A stretch of 64,000 nucleotides of DNA from Neckera pumila (GCA_963969595.1 OZ018410.1:32678913-32742912); one strand, 5' to 3'. Numbered from the stretch's first letter, positions 49,986 through 63,470 are shown. The notes: generated from the letters alone by a model not told the origin. Translations and numbers: made by a program.

Positions 49986-50644
49986 TTAATTCCTAAATGC
50001 ATAAGGCACCAAATTTTGGAGTCGTTAGGAATTTTGAAGTTAAATAGTACCTAATCAAATTATTACTTTTTGAAATTTATATTATTGAAAAGTTATTTTT
50101 GAAGTCTAATTCTAGCATCAAAAATTCAATTTTGAAATGAATGACTATGATTTTTCTATTCAAATTTTGTTCAAGGGTGTCCATTGCAAACCTTGATTTT
50201 CTAGTGTTGAAGGCTCTTAGAAATGAGCCTCAAGTAGATCTTGGAGGAAAAATCATGTTAGAAATTCATTTAAAAAATTTATAAAGTAGGTTTTGAAAAG
50301 CTACAAATTATGGAGTTATGTGTGCATGCGATGCCCTTTAAACTCATATTTATTTGGTGACCAATTTACTAGATTTGAAACGTGAAAAGAGGATTGAAAG
50401 ACCTCAATGCCCTTTCAATGTTTTAACACCCTCATGATCAAACATTGTAATCTTTAATTTCTATCCATAAGTGAAATTGTTGTGTTTAAATTTTCCCATG
50501 TAATCTCTAACATGTCTAGTTTGAATTTGTACAATTCCCACTAATAAAAATTTGTCAAATAATGCTTGTCAAAATGTTGACTTTTTTTCAATTTTGAGCA
50601 AATTCTAAGAAGCCCAAAAAAGGCATTGGACATTCAGGGGTTAA
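49986..50644 (-). mobile_element. TTAA-ended MITE family B, copy 2 (inverted)
   Basis: Read on the minus strand it begins TTAACCCCTGAATGTCCAAT and continues GAATTTGCTC, as does the copy at 12590. The other end reads TTAATTCCTAAATGC. The length is 659 bp including both TTAA. The AACATTTTGACAAG block matches copy 1 (AACATTTTGATAAG). It is more diverged than copy 1. Confidence 0.8.
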
Positions 50645-51807
50645 GAGGAGATGCACAAAGACTTAGCTTAAATTGATTTGTTAAATATTGAATTTATAAA
50701 TTTTAAGGCATTATTAAACTCTAGTACTAGGAACTTTTTCAATGTGTTCATTGATCTTTTGTTCCATGGTCCTCTTTGCATTCACAATTTGGATGAGTCA
50801 TGATCAAACTTGATTATAACATTCAAAATATCCCTTACCAGTTTAACAGAGGTAGACTAGCATTACAAAATAGATGGGCCTTGAAAGGGTTGTTAACTTG
50901 ATTGATTATTATGGTGTTTGGTAGCTTTGATTGGAACTTTTCCCCTGTAGCCGTGCGGAGCATTCATGATGCTCAGCTGCCCTTGCAGAGATTGATTGGT
51001 CAAGAGAACTTTTTCCTTCCCACCTGCCCACTGAAGACGTCATATTCTTGGCATTGCTATTTCACGTAACTTGCCACATTAGTAAACTTCATCCATTCTA
51101 GATTTGTCACCAAGCACTCATGATTTCTTGCCAGACATTCTTGCATTGCCGCCTTGGCATTAAATCTATGCTTTTTCCATTGCTTCATTAGTAAACAAGT
51201 ATTTCAGTGACCTAATGCAAACAAGGAGGGGAAATTTTCACTTGTAAATCAAGCTCGACTTAGTTTTAGATCAACAATGAGTGCATGTTTCATCTCAAGG
51301 TGTGCCTGAGGGATTATAGCCTTATCAAGTTTGTCAATTCAACTGGAGGGCATCAAACAAGTTACAATCATGAGTTCTCCATTACTAGGCGCAATTGCAC
51401 TCGTCATTTTGTAGAAGTACTATCCGAGGCAGCACTTGTTTCATATACTTGTACTATGACGTTGATAAGACTGAAGTAAAGGTCTTAATAGAATTTGAAA
51501 AGATTGAATGTCAACACATCCTGCTTCAACCTAGCTTTGCTTCAAATTTTGAGAGTTGTCAACACTTCCTGCTTCAGCTTCTGGGCTGGTCAGTACTTCT
51601 TGCTTCAGCTTGTGCTCCAATTAAGGCACGTCTTCCAAAGCTTTTCTTAACACTATCTATCCGTTTGTCTATATGTGCCACGGTACTTGCAATTGTAGCT
51701 TTCCTGATATACATGATTTAGAACTTAAATGTGTTAGACCTCAATTGGATTAGATTTTTAACAAGAATTGTAGCATGCATAGGTGACCGTATCGTTTGTC
51801 TGCAGTT
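50645..51807. other. Intergenic DNA upstream of the second transposon gene
   Basis: No gene is recognised. Open frames at 51285-51721 have no motif. This may include the left end of the second transposon, but no terminal repeat could be identified. Confidence 0.4.
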
Positions 51808-54800
51808 ATGGAAAACATTGTAAATATGGAGGTAGACAATTCAGTGCCTTACAAAGTGCAAGTGTCAATTAGTGGGAAATATCGACTGTTGATTCTCCAT
51901 GACTGCATGATTCACGAGCAGACACTAAAGTCTGAATTTCCAGCAAAAAGAAGAGCTTGTAACACAAATCTTGACTTGTGGTTAGATGGTAATTTATACC
52001 CTGCAAATTTGTCTGGGAAGCGCCCAAAATTTGTAGACATCAGAAGTGTGTTAGAGTTTATTGGAAAGGGGGAGAACAAACTGCTAGGTTACACTAAGAG
52101 TTTATTGAATTTAAGAGATTCGCGTCATTTGCTAAGACAAGGTTCTGTAGAAGTTGACTGGCAAAGTATCAAGGAGTTGAGTTCTTTGATGTTGCAACAA
52201 GGTGATTGCAAGAAAGACCGGTACTGAAACATTTTCACAAAAGCAGTGTCGAAGCTTCCTTTTGCAATAACTTTTGAAGCATGACTTGCATGAGTTTGGG
52301 ATTTTTATTGGAGATTTTTCTTATGAGTTTAATCATATCTCATGTTTTTCAAAAAATTTCAAAAATCATTTTATATTTAAAAATCATGTAAACTAGTATA
52401 TCACGTTTTGAGTTTTAGGGGGTTTTACTATGTAAGGAGTCTACAAATTTAATGATATGGAGCTGAAATTTCTATAGCCTGTTCCCATAGTAGGAAGTCA
52501 TGTTTCTACCAAGGGGCATTAAAAAATATTTTATTTTATATCCTCTATGTCCATGCAAAGAGGGCTCCCTTGCGCACGCAATTCTGAGCATTGAAGATGG
52601 TTTCAACATTGTTTTTTTGGTGAAATCTCATTATCATGAAGTCTTCCCAAATGACATTTTTTAGTATTTTTAAAAATGATTTTCCCTATTTTTTACAAAT
52701 TAAAAGGTCAAAGTATGTATTTTCTTCAAATTTTCAGCTCATCTTTTTTGTGAACAACTTTTGACCTAGATTTTTTTTAGGTCTGAAATTTTAGTGATAT
52801 GCTAATTTTAGTGTCATACTAATATTCCATATTTTTTTTATTTTTAAGAATTTGTATGCAAAAGCTCGTAGTATTGAGAGTACTAGCCAAAATGGAACAA
52901 AAACAAAAGGTCATTCTTGCAACAACCCAACAACAAAGACAGCTTCATATAGTACGTGAATCAGAGAGTGCACTTAGACAAGAATGTAAAGCATATCGAA
53001 GAGAAGTAGAGCAGCTACAAATTGAGATTCTTTTAGTCCAAAATAATTTGAACTCCGTAAAAACTATTCACATCGATGAGTTAGCTGATCTACAAAAGGA
53101 GCTTGACAACAGTATACAAGTGGAGGTCATGCTTGAAACAAACATGGAAACGATGGTAAGAGAGCATGCCAACAAATTCCAAGCATTAGAACAAAGTCAG
53201 GCACTTGAACTTAAAACAGTCAAATTAGAACGTGAGAATGAGTTCAAATCTCTAGCACAGTTGCAAAGAAGATGGGTTGGTTTCAGTCAACACCATACGG
53301 TTTTGGAAAGCAAGTACGAAAGCATAAAGACATTGGCAACTTGTCGCAAAGAAGAGGTCATGCAAAGAGATTGCATACACTTGCTCGTTCAATTGTAGCA
53401 CCAACCACTGTTCGTGACATTCGAGCAAGAAATGCGTTGAACCATACAAATCAACGACTTCATGGCAGTAACCAACAACAAATTGACTCCGGGAAAGTTT
53501 TTGCCAGCATCTTGTCAAAAAATGAAGTTAAATCAATGCTTCAGTCCCCTAACTTAAAACCAATTAGTATAGATGTGACAAACCAATATCTAGATAAGAT
53601 TGGAAAGGCTGTTGGTGTTCCTCAAATTCTTGGAACTTGCGATAGGAGTGGTATAATTCAGGACGGATATGCAGCAATGTATAAGCAATTGAGATATGGT
53701 GCAAAATCAACAGGGCAAGGTTTACATATCGATCTCCCAAAGCCATACCATGTCTCTTTATTTCATAGAGAATTCCATGCCAAGTTACCAGACTATATTG
53801 GAGACTACTACTCTTTGAATTTTGAGGTTCAATTTTTGTCAAAGAAAGGACTGACAAAAAAAGATCATGTTCATGTCAAGCTGACAGAACAAAACTCTTT
53901 TTTTGCTGATATAGAGCAAGTTCAGCGGACCATGGTGCAGCTCTACCAAATTACTCCAACAGGTATGCTTAGTGCTACACCTTCTCACATCAATTTTTCA
54001 AGCCTTTTTCTATACAATTCTTGACTATATCAATAGTTATGATGATCATACTTCAAAATCTTCAATGAATGCACGCCACAATAATTTGAAAAATAATGTG
54101 CTCGAGGTACTATAAAACTTGTACTTTAAGAGATGTAAGCATTGTAGCAATAGACACAGTATAAGCAGTCAACATAACTTCACCTTCCTATGACAAAGAT
54201 TGTCCAATGTGGAAGTTGATTATTGTTCTAGGGATGCAACTAGGATTTTGCAGGAAATTTACTGGAACTGTCTGCATTCAGTTCAGATTTTGGGACCTGT
54301 AAAAGCACATTCAGCAGTATCTATTAGAAACAATTATAAACTTAGTAATAGTTAAAAACTTGAGAACTATTCAATAATGCAATTGAAAAGGGAAGATTCA
54401 CAACAAAAGCCTCATTGAATGAGCAAGAACTTTGTTGCATTATATAATAAATTCATATAATCACCCTCTCCTCTACTTAAATGGAGCAAATTAGAAAGTA
54501 CCTTCAAAAGACTAGTTGAGGACAATGTCTACCACTATTAAATCACCTTACTATTTGAATTGTCTGTTCTAGAGTTGGCAGGAGATCCTCTCAAATTCTG
54601 TATAAAATTAGATGAGGCTGAAATTGTTCATGCACAAAAACTTGAAAGAGTAAGCATAACATTGATGAATAGGGCACTGAACACTGACATCTCAGTAAAG
54701 AGCCCTCAATACATTGCTCTGCAATCCGAAAGGGAAATCTGACCCGTGGGATGCTTTCAAATTCTCAAAGAGACCTATGAAATATTAGCTTGGGTGTTCA

Positions 54801-55779
54801 ATCAAACACAAATTCCTGCATTGATAGCTACACAAGAAGGAGGACAAAAGCTCAAAGTACCTGGAATTGGAGAATTTCAAGTGGAGTGGCATCTTTCTGC
54901 TGACATGAAGTCCGTCATGTGCATGTATGGTTTACCATATGGTGCTTCAGCTTGCCAAAGATGCGTATATTGTCAGCAAGAACAAACAAAGACTATCACT
55001 GGAATAGCTGAAGAAGCTGTAGCTGCATTTGCAGAACAACCTCAAAATTGGGCAGGTGGTCTATTTTTGACTCGACATGAAGCTAAAACTATTACAAGAG
55101 TCGCAGCTGCAGGGCGCTGGAAGCCAATCCTAAAACTATCTATGGATAGAGTACACATGTATACATTGCATGCATTCACTACAAGAAAACAGTTTCCGAA
55201 TTGACACGTCCTAATTGACTAAAATGTCCAAATTGACAGAATCCTGTCAAAAAAATGTCCGAATTGACAAAAAATTGACAAAAAAATGTCCGAATTGACA
55301 CTGCTCCCTTGTAGTGATTCAACCGGATTGTCGAAAAAATTGTCCATTTGCATTTCCAATTTGTTTGGACTACCCACGATCCAAAACTGAAAGAAGCATC
55401 TACTTATGAAATGCAAAAAGTAATTTTGGCAATGGGTGCCCATGGCGGTAACATCATCATCTTCAAAGATGCTCAATTGTCCGATAAATAGAACAATGTT
55501 CTAAGTAAGCCTTCTTTCAACAGCACACAGGCTAAACGCTTACAACCTTCAAGACTTCCACTAAGTCCATGTACAGCTTTGAAAGAAAAAATTTTCATTA
55601 ATTATGGAGAGAATAGAAGAGTGAAACTTGATGTCTAGCAAGGTCTAGACAAGTTGGGGCCTTACTTTCATGGAACACATCTTGATGAATCAGAAAAATG
55701 GGAATTCAAGCAATTGGTTCATAAATGGGGCAACGATTACATAAAAGCTTTTGGCGAACATCAAGTCACCTGTTATATT
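51808..55779 (+). pseudogene. Second transposase-like gene, decayed, interrupted by a CACTA MITE
   Basis: Visible exons: 51808 to ~52221 (MENIVNMEVDNS start; a TGCAG lies just upstream so it may be internal), ~52856-53300 (coiled coil rich in Glu/Gln), ~53290-53962 in a shifted frame, and 54573-55779. The join 53962/54573 is phase-consistent. The last exon has GEFQVEWHLSADMKSVMCMY, a CQRCVYCQQ Cys cluster and, once the MITE is discounted, DRVHMYTLHAF continuing to NRIVEKIVHLHF. This pattern matches an uncharacterised transposon protein family I recall from non-seed plants. It is not the same family as the giant transposon's transposase. Lesions: TGA 54740, TAG 55489, TAG 55636 and a frame change near 53300. 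The C-terminal exons beyond 55779 are not identified. Confidence 0.6.
55177..55316. mobile_element. 140-bp CACTA-type MITE
   Basis: The termini CACTACAAG (55177-55185) and CTTGTAGTG (55308-55316) form a perfect 9-bp inverted repeat. The flanks are ATT at 55174-55176 and ATT at 55317-55319, the 3-bp duplication typical of CACTA/EnSpm elements. The interior is made of repeated ATTGACA and ATGTCCGAATTGAC words. Removing the element and one ATT restores the host transposase frame. Confidence 0.9.
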
Positions 55780-57312
55780 GTAAGTTCGTTCTAACTTCTT
55801 CCTCTATTTTCTACAAAATGTAAGTTGTGTTCACCAAAATTGACTTGTTGTTAACTGAATGAAGAAATTTTGCATAGACATGCGCCTTCTGTACATGTAC
55901 CCATGAGCCAGTCTTCTCTATAATGCCATTCAGGGCAGAAGCAAGATCATCCTAGGTGACCTTGTATAATTAACTCAGGGACAAGGCTACCAACCTACTG
56001 TATTTAACAGTATTGGAAGTGTTACAGATATCGGGAGTTTATAAATTTCTAAGCTTTCTTATAAGTTTCAAGTTCTACTACAGTGAGAGATTTGATTCTA
56101 TGAGCTTGTCTTAGACCACCGTTTCTGACATGACAAAATTCACGAAGAAACACAATTGAAGAAATTCATACAGCAAAGGCACCACTGTTGCTTTCCCTCA
56201 CTGCAACTTTTTAGCAAGAAAGTTATGCAAGTACCATGATCCATTTGTAGGTTTCAATTTCTTTTATTAGTAACTAACGCCTTATTTAGTACATACAAAG
56301 GAATTGGTAGGTGAAATTTGATTCAGTCAGAGGTCTCACCCATTGCAGTTGTTTTTGAAGGCTTCACAATGGACACATGTCACTATCATTATTCACAGCA
56401 TTTGGAATAAGTTGAAGTTGATGCGGATGTAACACTTCTCTAGCTATTTGTCTTTTTTCATTCCTTTTGTTCACATGAAAACAAAGAATGTAGTTCAATT
56501 TAGTAGTTTAAGAAACGACTTCAAACATGAATAAACTAATACTAAGCAATGACTCTAAATGAAATCATTGATAAGTTGGTGACTCAAAATCAATTCATAT
56601 GCTAGTAACTCTAAATACAAAGTACACCATATCAAATGTAATCCGACTTATAAATATCGTAGTTACTGTGTAATTGTACCTCAGCTAGACATTTTTGATC
56701 TATTTATACATCTTGTTGAGGCACCAACATCACTGTCTAGAGTGATTGACTCCTATTATTTTGAAATGTGCAGCACCACTTAAACTATAATGTAAGACTA
56801 TATAGTGCAACTAGTGAAGAGCTCCGACACTGGCTTGCAAAGCTCTGTGCTCAAAATTCAGCTTCAATTTAGAGACACTCTTGAGATTGGCCAAATTTGT
56901 TGGCTCGCTAAATTAACCTAGCTCCAATGAATGGGAGCTATTGCAGTTTGAAAGCAATTGGCGGCTGCAGGTGTCTGACATCTAGAATCTGGGGTTGCTT
57001 TCAGTTGTGTAAAGTACATAGAAGTTCTGGGTTGTGGGATGCTTTTAGTCTAAGCCAATAGCTTCATTGCAGATACTGGTGATTGTCTTGTGTTCAAGAC
57101 ATTGTGAAGGTTTGAAACATGTTAGATCAATGCTGGTTGCTGAGGTGCGGCAGGAACTATTAAAATCCCCATTATAGAATTAGACCCAGTTTCAATCTTC
57201 ACACAGAAACCCTAGATGTACACCAAATGTTCATGTATCCTTCACTAATCTCTTTCTGGAGGTAGGTTCAGTGAAATGATTACATACCATACTTTTTATG
57301 TTTGAATACAAG
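55780..57312. other. Non-coding DNA between the two genes of the second transposon
   Basis: A donor-like GTAAGT follows 55779, so further exons of the plus-strand gene are expected here, but I could not identify any with confidence. No other feature is seen. Confidence 0.4.
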
Positions 57313-58573
57313 CTAGTTAAAAAGTAAACAAATGAAAAGGATGGTGGTATGTAGTACCTTTTCAGGTGGATATCCATCTCGCAATATGAACATAGTGAAG
57401 TCAAGTATGTCTGGTGCTAGCATTAAAATCTCACTCCAAATAGATTCAAAATTCCAAGTATATCCTACTTCAGGCTCATGTTTCCATTCCCCCATCTCAC
57501 AGTGGATTGATACAACTTGAACAGCTTCACTTTGATCGATTTGTTGCCAATTCCCTTCAATAAGTCTCCATATGTTATACTGAAAGTTGACATAAAAGGT
57601 CGACCTGCCAATATGACACTTGAATTGTAATGTCTTTGAATCCACTCGGCATTTGATGTGATCAGAGTTCCATGATCCTTTTTCATTCCGCCCTTGGTCC
57701 ATTAGTGATTTAAGTAGTTCCTGTGACATTTCTTTGAAGAAGAAAAACGTGCGTGTTTTGTGAATGCATGGGGCACATGCAAATAAATTGACCATAACTC
57801 TAATGGGCATAAACCAGCTCATGTGCGTTGCTCTACTCCCAATATTTGATTTCATGGACATTCAAAAATCATCTCGAAGATGAGCTCTAAAAGCTTCACT
57901 AGTAGCCATGTTTGATAAAGGCCATTGTGGATCATTGAAATTTGGCAATGGTATAGCTTCCACATGGCCATATCTCCCTTGAACAGGATAGTATTTTGCA
58001 TTGTAGAAAAAGACTGAATCATCCTGTAGGTCTTTGTGACTTTGATCACCTTGAATAGCTTCTCCAATTTCAGCATGGACAACGCATATTGGTTCCATAA
58101 TACTGAGTGGGTCAATCCAATTTTCATGTATTGTTGGATACAAATCTGAATTACAAGTGAAGTTTATACTGAGTAGTAAGCACTTCTTATAACAACGTCA
58201 ACATTCAATTTTTTCACAATTAGCATTCACAAATGAAATCAAATAAATTGAAAGGTGTGACACACTTACAATTGCAAGCTCCATGTAATGTTGAGGTAGT
58301 AGGGTTGAGCTGTAATTGTTGATGCATATAGGCATGAGTAACCTTTACAGTGGAAACCACTGCGCCTTTCATTCCAAATTCCAATACTTTGGCTTTGTAC
58401 GTGCCTACAATGGTAGTGATACCGTACTTTTTGAAATCTTTTGCATGGCCACCTCTCTTTCCCGAATATAAAGCAACCCATGAACTTAATTCAATCTTTC
58501 TAGGAATGAACTCACTGTATTCTGTGGTTTGGGTATACAGAATGATACTTTGAATTTCACTCATAGGTCTCAT
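57313..58573 (-). pseudogene. Unknown transposon-associated gene, two exons, ~377 codons
   Basis: Exon 1 runs from ATG 58573 (MRPMSEIQS) to 58270. After a short intron with a GTAAGT donor and CAG acceptor, exon 2 resumes near 58153 in phase (YPTIHENWIDPLSIMEP) and runs to about 57313, interrupted by one in-frame TGA at 57862-57864. The protein is rich in Trp, His and aromatic residues and has no Cys cluster, membrane segment or signal peptide. I recognise no family. It points away from the transposase-like gene at 51808-55779 on the other strand, so the two could be the tail-to-tail genes of one element. If the TGA is the true end, the product is ~198 aa. Confidence 0.5.
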
Positions 58574-59815
58574 TTTTCCTCATCCTAGCAAACCCTAAGT
58601 TACTTGCTAAGTCACGGCTCTTCACTCGCAAAATCACACGCACGAATTAACAGTCCTTGGTCGTTGCAAAGCTTGAAAATGTACTTACAGAAGTGCCTTC
58701 AAAACCCTCAGCAAATTTAAAGGCGTAATTGAATGGAAAGAAAATATTTGAATTTGGCACAAACTTCTATCGTAAATGCTGCAACCTGGAGAGAATAAAA
58801 GGAGATTCCTCTGCTTACAATCGAATAGTGGGTTATATAGTCTATGTGAAGCTCAATGAGTACCACAACTTCTACTTATAATTGTACTCTTTAAATCCAA
58901 AACTCAGTTTGCCTTCAGTACCACAGAAATTGAGTCACGTTTTGTAACAAAACCTCACCCTCAAAACACAGAAATCCTCGCCGAAATCCTGAAACCCTAA
59001 GCAAAATCCCTTCGTATAGGGCAATGCCCGATGATAAGGGTATTGCCCGACGTAAAGCACAAACAAAATTCAATGAAAATCCAAATGATAAATTGGAGCC
59101 GGATGAAAAATCCGTAATCCTTGATTACGTAGGTTTGCTCGCGTAATTGGGCATTACGGCGCAAAAACTTCCCCACAGAATGAACGGGAGAAGTCCTGCA
59201 AGTGGTTTACGTTTATAGAAACCCTCAGTAGAGTCCCTCGACAAAAACTCTCAGCATCTTTCAGAAACACTCGACAAAGTTAAACACAGTTCATTCGTTG
59301 AATGAGCAACAAAAAAAATGACTGTACATACTCCGTCCTACTTTGATATTAAAGGCAGCAATTCCCGCGCTTCCTACGGCATCTGAGATGTGTTCCCACT
59401 CCCACACTGGCACTAATGATGCCAAAGCAGGACACGTAGGGTTTATTGTCGGGCAACCCTCACAACTATGTCAGGCTTCTTCAAATTCGCGGCCCACTTT
59501 TGGCCTGGTTATTTTTCTAATGTTGAAGTTTAATAAAATTTTGGTTTCTACTCTGTTTTAAGAATTTGAAAGTATCCCAAATTTAATGAACTGTTGCAAT
59601 TGCAAGCTCTTTGTCTTTGTATACATGATCCTAAATATCTCTAAAATAATTCTTAGAGACAAATTGATATAATTTAACTTATTCACTACATTTTGAATAT
59701 CTTGATAATTATATTTTTAACCAAATTTTGAAAAAAATAAATACCTATTGAAATAATGTTTTTCCACAACTCAAAATTACCAAAATTTTATCAATCAATA
59801 ATAAGAAGGGAATCT
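58574..59815. other. Region upstream of the unknown minus-strand gene
   Basis: No gene is recognised. It contains repeated GGGCAATGCCCGA / GGGTATTGCCCGA words near 59020-59055 that could form a small hairpin. It probably includes the promoter of the unknown gene and the right end of the second transposon, whose terminus I could not define. Confidence 0.35.
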
Positions 59816-60952
59816 CTAACTCCTCAAGGACCAACTCTGCCAAAAAACACTCAAAGTTGTCATTTCTATAGCAAAGAGTGAAAAACTTTGAAAATTGATT
59901 TTTTTTACACATATAACTACAAGATCTTACACCTAACTTGTATGAAAATGTGTGGAAAAAATTTCGAAAATTTCGACCTCATAGTTTGCAAGATATCTAC
60001 GTTTAAAGTTGAAAAAATAAGCTTTTCAGCACATTGCGGGACTAAATTATTTGACTTTCAACCTTCTTCACTTTAAGTTTTTGCACTATTGAATTTTGAG
60101 CTTTAAATCTTAGTTTATGGTGGAGAACTGACTTGAGAGTGTAGGAAAAAAATAATTCAAAAAAAATAATCTTTATACTTTAAAAATTTAATAAATAGAA
60201 GTAGGTACAAGATAGAAGTAAAGATCTAAATTATTAATATATCTAAGATGGAATTAAAATGCACTTGGGTTTTTAATTTTAATTAAAATTAGTTGGATTT
60301 TTAGATTATAACAACTTTGGATGATCAACTTCATTGGCAAAAACACAATTTTTTGGAAAAAAAAATTATATAAAAATGAGAAACAAAAACTCTTCCAATT
60401 TTTTGCACATTTTCAAACAAAAGGACTAGAAAGCCAAACTGACTAGATTGGATCCTACAAAAATTTAAAAATTTGTATATACATCAATTTTTGAAATTTA
60501 ATAATTTACATTATTAGCATACTATTTGGAACATCTTCCAGAAATTTGGAATCATCCTGATTATTTTGTTTTCTTACTCACACCAGATTGAACATTGTAT
60601 TTTTTTTAAATTAAAAAAAAAAACTGAAATTCTTTTCTTTAGTTTGTTTATTTGTGCAGACCAAAGACTAGAAATGTTCAAGAATTTTATTTTTCCATCC
60701 CCACAATTCCTTTCATTGTAAAAGAATTATATTTTTTCCTTTTTTTTTCTACAAGACTACATTTCCTAAATAATTTTTAAACTAATCCTCACATTGAAAT
60801 TTTGAAAATTAAAAAATGCAACAAGTATGTCAATTTGTTACTCTATAAGATCCTAGTTTATAAAATATTGAAATCTGTTTTACTCTAGTGAGAATTTGCC
60901 ATTGCAATTTTGAAGAAGACACATGATTTCTTCTTGGTACTTGAGGGATTAA
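59816..60952 (+). mobile_element. Diverged TTAA-ended element (family E)
   Basis: The left end CTAACTCCTCAAGGACC and the inverted right end TTAATCCCTCAAGTACC match at 14 of 17 positions and resemble the family A terminus. The interior is AT-rich. Landmarks such as a TTTGCAAGATATC block recall family A's TATCTTGCAAT. An additional right-type end (CCTTTAGGGGTTAA) at 61486-61499 has no left partner and may be from another copy. Confidence 0.55.
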
Positions 60953-63470
60953 GGATCAAGGAGCAGTCTAGATTTTCAAAATTGTGATGATGTATTGTAA
61001 AATATAATTTAGAAGGATAATTTAATGATGACTCTCAAATAATAGTTGTAAAATATGATTCATAGATCATATCCATATAGTTAGATCAACCAATATACAA
61101 ACCAATATTTTCCAATAAAATTTGAAGCCAAAAATTAAAAATTCTTTCTAAAATCAATTGCAAATTGAATATTTGTGATTTTCACAAGATTTTATTTTTT
61201 TTGAAGTTTAAAATATTCAATTCTAATCATAGAATTTTTGAAGATTTTTATTTTCTATTTTTTTATTCAAGTCATTTTTGAAGGTTTATTTTTTGAGGTT
61301 GAACATGTACCAATATCTTTTGAATAATAGAATCTTTTCAAAGCAAAGTCTTTAGAATCTATATTATAAAAGGTTTAAAGAATTGACACAAGAGTCTTTC
61401 AAAAATCAGTTGATGAAAAAATGCATTTTGGTGTATTTGTAATGTATTTTGTGTTTGTTCATTGCCCAAAATTTGAATGCTTAGTCCTTTAGGGGTTAAA
61501 TCTTGAAAGGATATTACAAATGTAAAAGTATATATCTAATTCACGAAAAAGTATGGAAAATTTTAATTCCAAAAGAATCTTACTTCATAAATATTTCAAT
61601 TAGGAAAATTTCATGGTCAGCATTTCTATATTTTAGAAGTTCCAACTTCCAAGCAACTAAGATTTTTAAATGAATAGAATATGTATCTTAAAGTTTTAAC
61701 CTATGTTGCATCAACTTTTTGTCACAATGCATTACATTGCACTATTTTAAAAACTTTGAGAATTCCTACCGCAAACTGTGAATTGGTTTAGGATGGAAGA
61801 TAGTTTTTTACAAAATAAGTTAATTCTTAGTCCATTTCTATGTCAAAATAAATCCAAGAAGAAATCCCTACTAACTTAGTTCTATTAAGAATTATAGTAT
61901 TTCATTTAAATTAATATATTATTAATTAAAATAGTTGATTTTTATATTCTATAGAATAGGCGTAGATTTTTACATCTATCAAATAGAAGTATCCAAAATC
62001 AATTGTAGGCTTTCAAGAATAAAAGATGTGCGAGTTAGACAAGAATTTGAAGGGTTTGGTTTATAATTAGGTTTACACAAATTTGTACAATTAGTTAGGG
62101 TGAGAAATTAGCTTCACCTACAAAATCAGTGTTGCCACAATATTTTTAGTTTGTAGAAATTGGTGCAACAGTATTTTAGCCTATCCTAATATTTATTCAA
62201 TTCCTCGGAAATTGTCCTATCAATGAGGTACGAGTGCGGCACATTTTAATTGCCTTCCATCCCAACACATTTGAGGAAGGAGGAGGAGGGAAGAAATGTA
62301 GAAATCTATGGCAAATACAAGTAGTGTTGGAATTTGACAAGTCATGTTGAGTTTCTAGTGGTATTCTTGTTAATATTCTCCTTTCAAGTAATGTTTTATA
62401 TAAAAACTATTGTATTTCAAATAATGCATAGATATTTAAGTTGACATTGCAAAACATGTCAGCTGAGGGAACCCAAGGTTGAGTTGTGAAATAAGGTAAA
62501 AGATTGACTTTTTTGCATTCTCACCAGCATGTGAGTGTGCATTCATTGGGGGATGGTTTTGTGGACAGATCACTTTGCGGAGAACCCTGTAAGACAAATT
62601 GATTTTATCTCCGTGTATGATTATTTCTTATGTAATCAGGCAAACATTGGGAGATTGTAGACCACAATTGAAGATTTTCTAGACTCGAGCCCCATGGTTT
62701 CCATTCACAGGTACCGGTAGTGGCCTCGCACCAACTCAGCCAAGTCATTTGTTGATTATAGCCAAGTTGCTAGTTGGTGGCCAACCAAGTGTGCGCTTAT
62801 TAGAACTGAATGGCTACGGGTTAACAAATTTATTGAAGCTCTTTATGGTGGCTTTTTCGTTAGATATTGCACTCATTACAGCAAATCGTTTTCCATATTC
62901 TGAAATCTGCGCTTTCCATTTTGTTCTGTTGGTTTGCTCTTCAAAATGGTATGGTTGCTTGTTTGTAGCGTACCCCTTTGACGAACTCAGATTGTGCTCC
63001 AATCTGAGCAGACTGTTTCGTATATTCTGTTAGCTGCCTGAAAACCACGGATTCTATTAGACTTGAATTGTTGTACGGGTAATAGTGGCGGTACATTTAC
63101 TATGAAAGACAACTTCCAGCACTCCTGCAGCATACTTATGACTACCAGAGATATCACAAATCAGCAACATTTTTCGCAACTGTTAACTGGGCAATTTAAT
63201 CCATCCAAATGAGTGCTGTGTGCAACATCCGCTCGCAGCATTTTACAATTTTACAAATACTCTACAATTTCTGATAGAAGATTCATCTATCAAGCTTGAC
63301 ACTCCCAAAGACATAAAAGATAAACCTCGTGATCAGGCCAAATTCTCATATTGGTGATAACGCTGCCTTTTGGCAAAATGAATTTAAATTACACAAGTAA
63401 AAAGGGGCAAAAATTGTTCCAAACTACTGTTACCTACGGCAACTAGACAGAGGGCCCTCCACACCAGCAA
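60953..63470. other. AT-rich DNA and probable 3' UTR of the solanesyl diphosphate synthase gene
   Basis: No gene is recognised. A 94-codon plus frame at 62749-63033 is hydrophobic in parts but has no family match or splice support. The part next to 63470 is probably the 3' UTR of the minus-strand gene at the edge. Confidence 0.45.

Noticed and set aside
62749..63033. 94-codon plus frame near the solanesyl diphosphate synthase gene
   Set aside because: It begins at a non-ATG codon, lacks recognisable domains or splice signals, and has an opposite-strand frame over the same DNA.
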